Assembly (NCBI RefSeq): GCF_018448905.1
Contig: NZ_RCWA01000025.1
Coordinates: forward strand, 1 to 64,000
Direction of reading: 5' to 3'
DNA from: Photorhabdus heterorhabditis
GTDB taxonomy: Bacteria > Pseudomonadota > Gammaproteobacteria > Enterobacterales > Enterobacteriaceae
DNA length: 64,000 nucleotides
This document shows, piece by piece, positions 59,539 through 64,000 of this stretch; position 1 is the stretch's first letter; every line of letters starts with the position of its first letter. The position numbers were made by a program, and so were the translations under genes. The notes below the pieces were generated by a model. The model searched no databases and was not told the origin of the DNA. It saw only the letters and a list, made by a program, of their open reading frames with translations.

Positions 59539-60792
59539 TTATTTAGCATTTAATGCTTGGTTTAATTTATCTTCATCAAGCTGACGACAACGTTTTGCTA
59601 CTACGATAGTTGCAACTCCATTGCCAATTAGGTTTGTTAAAGCTCTTGCTTCCGACATGAAACGATCTATGCCCAGAATCAACGCCAACCCTGCTAATGG
59701 TAAATGCCCAACAGCAGAAATTGTTGCCGCTAATACAATAAATCCACTACCTGTCACGCCAGCGGCACCTTTAGAGGATAAAAGTAACACAACCAATAAT
59801 GTTATTTGATGCACGATATCCATATGAGTATTTGTTGCCTGTGCAATAAATACGGCTGCCATTGTCAAATAAATAGAAGTGCCGTCCAGATTAAATGAAT
59901 ATCCTGTCGGTATAACCAAACCAACAACAGATTTCTGACATCCCGCCTTCTCCATTTTATCTAACATACGAGGTAATACAGATTCAGAAGAGGATGTGCC
60001 CAATACGATTAATAATTCTTCTTTAATGTAATTAATAAACCGGAAAATATTAAATCCTGTGGCTTTAGCTATTGTTCCTAAAACAAATATGACAAAAAGA
60101 ACACAGGTGATATAGAAACAAACGATTAATTGCCCTAATTGAACTAATGTACCAATACCATATTTTCCGATGGTAAATGCCATTGCCCCAAAAGCCCCCA
60201 AAGGCGCTAATCGCATTATCATATTGATAATACCGAATATCACATGAGAGAAACCATCAATAATATTAAAGATTGGTTTTCCTTTATCGCCTAAACGATG
60301 AAGTGCAAAGCCAAATAACACCGCAAATAACAAAACCTGCAAAATATTACCACTGGCAAATGCCCCTATTACACTGTTCGGAATAACGTCAAGCAGGAAT
60401 GCAATTGTGCCTTGTTCAGACGCTTTCTCCGCATATATAGATACAGCCTTAGCATCTAATGTGGATGGATCAATATTCATCCCTGCACCAGGCTGCATAA
60501 CATTGACAACTATCAGCCCAATAATCAAAGCAATTGTGCTAACTATTTCAAAATATACCAGTGCAATAGCGCCTGTTTTACCAACAGCTTTCATACTTTC
60601 CATACCTGCAATTCCTGTCACAACAGTACAGAAAATAACAGGTGCAATAACCATCTTGACTAATTTTACAAATCCATCTCCCAACGGCTTCATTTCTGTC
60701 CCAAGCTCAGGATAGAAATGCCCCAGAAGAATACCGATAGTTATTGCAACCAAAACTTGAAAATAAAGACTTTTTAGTAAATTTTTTTTCAC
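59539..60792 (-). CDS. dctA: Aerobic C4-dicarboxylate transporter DctA
   Basis: A 417-aa sodium/proton:dicarboxylate symporter (DAACS family) importing succinate, fumarate and malate. [59 protein letters not shown] (the serine-rich loop) and [20 protein letters not shown] are highly conserved with E. coli DctA. It has eight helices and two re-entrant loops. The C-terminus is about 10 residues shorter than in E. coli. It sits between the lipase module and ybfF. A CRP-like half-site lies upstream. Confidence 0.97.
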   Translation of the reverse strand: MKKNLLKSLYFQVLVAITIGILLGHFYPELGTEMKPLGDGFVKLVKMVIAPVIFCTVVTGIAGMESMKAVGKTGAIALVYFEIVSTIALIIGLIVVNVMQPGAGMNIDPSTLDAKAVSIYAEKASEQGTIAFLLDVIPNSVIGAFASGNILQVLLFAVLFGFALHRLGDKGKPIFNIIDGFSHVIFGIINMIMRLAPLGAFGAMAFTIGKYGIGTLVQLGQLIVCFYITCVLFVIFVLGTIAKATGFNIFRFINYIKEELLIVLGTSSSESVLPRMLDKMEKAGCQKSVVGLVIPTGYSFNLDGTSIYLTMAAVFIAQATNTHMDIVHQITLLVVLLLSSKGAAGVTGSGFIVLAATISAVGHLPLAGLALILGIDRFMSEARALTNLIGNGVATIVVAKRCRQLDEDKLNQALNAK

Positions 60793-60948
60793 TATTAATT
60801 CCTAATCCATAGTATAAAATCAGATTCTATTTATTCTTATTAGAACAGTATGATTACTGTTTAATTTACCTTATGTATTAATTTGTACAAAATATAACAT
60901 AACCATTATCATTTTTTCACAAAATTTTAAAACCAACACACAATTTTT

Positions 60949-60964
60949 TAAGATATAGATCACA
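60949..60964. promoter_or_regulatory. Candidate CRP site upstream of dctA
   Basis: TAAGATATAGATCACA has one good half-site (TCACA) and a poor left half against TGTGA-N6-TCACA. dctA is CRP-activated in E. coli, which makes it plausible. It lies about 160 bp before the dctA start. The rest of 60793-61225 is AT-rich intergenic sequence. Confidence 0.35.
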
Positions 60965-61261
60965 TAAACACACAATGAATAACCATACTAAAGTGACTGA
61001 ATCAATAATCATCTCACAAGTTATTTATAACTTCCTATTTAAAAATATTTGTTATTTGAAGAGTTTTTATCTTTCAATCCATTAAGCATTACTGTTGGAA
61101 AATTAACAAATTTTTGACACCTTGAACATTTTCAGAACAATTTAATTAAAAAAGATTATTAACTATAATTGCATTCTGGTTGCTTTTTCGCTCTTTAAGC
61201 AACAGTATCCCTGACAATATGTAGCATGACATTTAATACCCAGAGGAAAAAATTTTTCATC

Positions 61262-62071
61262 ATGAAATTAGACAGCCAGCTAAATTATCATATACAAGTA
61301 CCGGAAAATCCGGTCTCTACCACACCTGTTGTATTGATCCACGGTTTATTTGGTGATCTAAATAACCTTGGCGTCTTAGCCCGTAATTTACAGCAATATT
61401 ATCCAGTCATTCAAGTTGATGTACGCAACCACGGTTCATCCCCGTGGGTCAATAACATCGATTACCGCGATATGGCTCAAGATATTATTTCTCTGCTGGA
61501 TCATCTGAAAATTCAGTCAGCCATTATTATTGGTCATTCAATGGGCGGTAAAATCGCAATGACAATGACCGCACTGGCACCAGAACGAATAGAAAAAATT
61601 ATCCTTATTGATATAGCACCTGTCGCCTACCAGGTTCGCCGCCATGATAAGATATTTACAGCATTAAATAAAGTCACGAAAGCGGGAGTTAAAACCCGTC
61701 AAGATGCCATTGAAATTATGCGGGAAGATATTCAGGAAGAAGGTGTCATTCAGTTTTTACTAAAATCATTCCGTCAGGGAGAATGGAAATTCAATTTACC
61801 AGTATTAATTAATCAATATGAAAAGATTATTGGCTGGCAGGAAATTCCCGCATGGCCTCACCCCGCTCTATTTATTCGTGGTGGCCTTTCTCCTTATATT
61901 CAGGAAGAGTACCGTGATGATATCGCCAGACAATTTCCACACGCTAAAGCTTGGGTTATCGCCGATTGCGGTCATTGGGTTCACTCAGAAAAACCAGATG
62001 CGGTTTTAAGAGCAATTCATCGTTTTCTGAACACTGATGTAGGATCATGTGAGAAACAAAAAATCAGTTAG
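61262..62071 (+). CDS. ybfF: Esterase YbfF
   Basis: A 269-aa alpha/beta hydrolase. LIHGLFGDLNNLGVLAR near residue 25 is the oxyanion region. IIGHSMGGKIAM has nucleophile Ser93. DCGHWVHSEKPDAVLRAI has the catalytic His. It hydrolyses short-chain acyl esters and acyl-CoAs. I take the ATG at 61262 (MKLDSQLN), which matches E. coli YbfF, although GAGG is rather far upstream; an in-frame ATG at 61226 would add 12 residues. It diverges from dctA. In E. coli it is next to seqA. Confidence 0.95.
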   Translation: MKLDSQLNYHIQVPENPVSTTPVVLIHGLFGDLNNLGVLARNLQQYYPVIQVDVRNHGSSPWVNNIDYRDMAQDIISLLDHLKIQSAIIIGHSMGGKIAMTMTALAPERIEKIILIDIAPVAYQVRRHDKIFTALNKVTKAGVKTRQDAIEIMREDIQEEGVIQFLLKSFRQGEWKFNLPVLINQYEKIIGWQEIPAWPHPALFIRGGLSPYIQEEYRDDIARQFPHAKAWVIADCGHWVHSEKPDAVLRAIHRFLNTDVGSCEKQKIS

Positions 62072-62086
62072 TTAATGATAAAGAAC

Positions 62087-62107
62087 GGCTCACCTACTCT
62101 GTGAGCC
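62087..62107 (+). terminator. Stem-loop after ybfF
   Basis: GGCTCAC / GTGAGCC, 7 pairs around a 7-nt loop, followed by a moderately T-rich stretch, 16 bp after the ybfF stop. Confidence 0.65.
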
Positions 62108-62647
62108 ACTTCATTATTTTATCCCAGAACTATGGGAAATGAACGCTCTTCTTTTTAAGGTCAACATCCGACATAGTTGAGCAACGATGCTTAAACAAAC
62201 CGTTCGCAATGAGCTGTTGATGACAATAGGGATATTTTATTTAATATTATGAATATTAGATAAAATACAGAGTTAATCTTATCTGGTGAATAATGCAAGA
62301 TCTATAAACCGGCGAAGACGAATGTACTTAATTCGGATTCTTACTATTTAATTTAATTAAAAGGGGTTTTCAGCGAAATCATCGGCATTATTTCGTGATT
62401 GCCATCACATTTTATTAAATTAATGGGGGATGAATTTGTCTGACAATCAAGACACCGCAGACTTTTTGTTATATCTTTTTACCTGAATATAAAATGGATA
62501 GCATGACTGATTGTGTATCTTTATTGATGACTATGAAGATGCCCCCCTTAAATATATTCAATTTTAGTTATCAATTCAGTATTGCTGTTAATTCTACCTG
62601 ATTGATATGACTGAATGATTGAATAAAAATAAGACAAAAAGACATAT
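62108..62647. other. AT-rich gap before the chaperone-Rhs genes
   Basis: About 540 bp with no frame I can support. It should contain the promoter of the EagR-Rhs pair, but I cannot assign boxes. The base composition changes sharply to higher GC at 62690, where the Rhs module begins. Confidence 0.55.
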
Positions 62648-63073
62648 ATGGATAATCACCCACGTTGTCGGTTCACTGAAGGCAGCATTATGTTGCCGGC
62701 AGGCTATCAGGAACAGACCGTAAACATCATTACCGCACCCGATGCTCCCGTACTCAACATCTCGCGCGACTCGTTGACCGAAGGCGAAGATCTCGCCAGT
62801 TACCTCACCCGCCAGAAAAGTCTGCTGAAAAAGGGTCTGCGTGACTGGCAATTACTGGAAGAACAACCTGCAATTCTGGGTGATAACCTGTTGCAAGGTA
62901 TAGCATTGTTCTCCCGTTATCGTCCCCAAAAAGGGCAGCAAGTCTATCAATATCAGGCGGTATTCCTGTCAGATGAGAAAAAAGCGCTGATTTTCACGCT
63001 ATCATCCCGGCAGGTATTCACCGAGGTTCAGCGGCAGTGGCTGGATGATTGCCTGAAAAGTTTCCAGTTCTAA
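62648..63073 (+). CDS. DUF1795/DcrB-like Eag chaperone for the Rhs effector
   Basis: A 141-aa DUF1795 protein (EagR/EagT6 type). It is a cytosolic chaperone that shields the transmembrane segments of prePAAR-Rhs effectors until they are loaded on VgrG of a type VI secretion system. CRFTEGSIMLPAGYQEQTVN at the start and ISRDSLTEGEDLASYLTRQK are characteristic, and the C-terminus QRQWLDDCLKSFQF is intact. It ends 12 nt before the Rhs gene, whose transmembrane region it would bind. The ribosome site is weak. GC content is clearly higher than in the flanking gap, suggesting transfer with the Rhs gene. Confidence 0.87.
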   Translation: MDNHPRCRFTEGSIMLPAGYQEQTVNIITAPDAPVLNISRDSLTEGEDLASYLTRQKSLLKKGLRDWQLLEEQPAILGDNLLQGIALFSRYRPQKGQQVYQYQAVFLSDEKKALIFTLSSRQVFTEVQRQWLDDCLKSFQF

Positions 63074-63085
63074 GGAGGGGATACA

Positions 63086-64000
63086 ATGCCAGAAGCGGCG
63101 CGAGTGGGGGACACAATCGGTCATTCCAGTGCCATGGCGGGATTGATTGCGGGCACAGTCATAGGTTCATTAATTTCAGCTGCCGGGGGAATTTTATCAG
63201 GCGCCCTCTTTGTCGCGGGGTTGGCCGCATCCTGTATCGGGGTAGGTGTTTTGCTGATTGGCGCCTCTATTGCGGTGGGAATGGCAGCGGGATATTTAGG
63301 TGACATGGCGCGTGATGCCTGCGTCTCTGCGGGGGCCTCCTCGCGAAGTCCCTGCGGGGAAATCAAGGAGGGTTCCCCCAATGTTTCTATCAACAACAAA
63401 CCCGCTGCTATAGCGACACGCAGTCAGGTGGAATGCAGCAAAGAGAACGGCATTCGCCAGATGGCGGAGGGTTCTGATTCCGTTTTCATCAATGGCTATC
63501 CTGCGGTGCGGGTCGGAGACAAAACGGTCTGTGATGCGGCAGTCATGACCGGTTCATCTAATGTCTTCATCGGCGGGGGAACGGCGCAGACGGCCCAAAT
63601 TGTGCCGGAAATCCCCCCATGGGCGTATACCGTTTCCGATTTAACGATGTTTGCGGCAGGGTTAATCAGTTTCGGTGGTGCGGCAGCCAAAGGCCCCGGC
63701 GCTTTGCAAAAGCTGTTCAGCAAGATACCGGGGGCGGATAAAATCCGCAAAATCGCCTGTCGGCTGGGTCCGCTGGCTGTGGCTGTGCCTGTCGTGGGGA
63801 TTCTCATGAACCCCGTGGAAGTCATTGCCGGACAAAAGTTCCTGAACGATGAGGACGAGCTGGATTTTGTGCTGGAGAGCGAACTGCCGCTTGACTGGCA
63901 ACGCAGCTACCTGAGCAGCTATCGCTATGACAGCGTACTCGGACCGGGCTGGAACTTGTTCTGGGAAAGCCGCCTCACGCGCGTGGAGGACGGGTTGCTC
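63086..64000 (+). CDS. prePAAR/PAAR-domain Rhs toxin (partial, runs off the window)
   Basis: The open frame has 305 codons to the window end. Residues 4-13, AARVGDTIGH, are the prePAAR motif A-A-R-x-x-D-x-x-x-H. A glycine-rich double transmembrane region follows (about 18-75, GTVIGSLISAAGGILSGALF). A PAAR domain at about 80-175 contains SPNVSINNKPAAIATRSQVE and SDSVFINGYPAVRVGD. From about residue 235 the start of the Rhs shell appears (NPVEVIAGQKFLNDEDELDF and LDWQRSYLSSYRYDS). GGAGG precedes the ATG. The C-terminal toxin and its immunity gene lie beyond 64000. It is likely delivered by a type VI secretion system. Confidence 0.92.
   Translation, partial: MPEAARVGDTIGHSSAMAGLIAGTVIGSLISAAGGILSGALFVAGLAASCIGVGVLLIGASIAVGMAAGYLGDMARDACVSAGASSRSPCGEIKEGSPNVSINNKPAAIATRSQVECSKENGIRQMAEGSDSVFINGYPAVRVGDKTVCDAAVMTGSSNVFIGGGTAQTAQIVPEIPPWAYTVSDLTMFAAGLISFGGAAAKGPGALQKLFSKIPGADKIRKIACRLGPLAVAVPVVGILMNPVEVIAGQKFLNDEDELDFVLESELPLDWQRSYLSSYRYDSVLGPGWNLFWESRLTRVEDGLL

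Overview
The window is a stretch of a Photorhabdus chromosome, probably from the luminescens/laumondii group. Three things point there: an enterobacterial core gene order (nadA, tRNA-Lys, cpoB-pal-tolBARQ-ybgC, cydXBA, sucDCBA-sdhBADC, gltA, ybgI, ybfA, kdpFABCDE, pgm, seqA, ybfF), many ERIC elements, and a MACPF protein resembling the known Plu-MACPF of P. luminescens. The core genes encode NAD synthesis, the Tol-Pal envelope complex, cytochrome bd oxidase, the TCA cycle, potassium transport, phosphoglucomutase and replication control.

Layout. 1-13.7 kb is a variable zone around nadA. It holds an IS5-family transposase end, a 42-codon ORF, an ERIC element, a three-gene operon of TerB-like protein, ATPase and Lhr-like helicase that matches the Shango anti-phage arrangement, a dead IS630-family element, nadA with a perfect NadR box, a tail-fibre gene, a higB toxin relic beside a second NadR-like box, an aminoglycoside nucleotidyltransferase-like gene and a tandem array of tRNA-Lys-derived units. 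Two units are normal tRNA-Lys genes. Five full and one truncated unit carry the same structured 64-nt insert inside the T loop.

13.8-22.5 kb is the cpoB/pal/tol/ybgC and cyd block, all on the minus strand, with ERIC elements between tolB and tolA and upstream of cydA. 22.5-25.1 kb is an island with a second, truncated tail-fibre paralogue and a frameshifted gene. 25.2-37.1 kb is sucDCBA-sdhBADC on the minus strand, divergent from gltA. 37.4-42 kb holds ybgI, ybfA, a TacAT-type toxin-antitoxin pair followed by a second toxin fragment, a small lipoprotein and three ERIC copies. 42-49.9 kb is kdpFABCDE with a recognisable KdpE box.

50-64 kb mixes core genes (HAD phosphatase, pgm, seqA, dctA, ybfF) with interaction genes: the MACPF protein, a class 3 lipase with an overlapping candidate immunity gene, and an EagR-type chaperone followed by a prePAAR/PAAR Rhs protein that runs off the end of the window. 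The core genes would behave as in other Enterobacterales. The accessory genes suggest phage defence and type VI secretion-type competition.

All homology statements are recognition from sequence; no search was run. The least explained structure is the array of insert-bearing tRNA-Lys units at 12453-13432.
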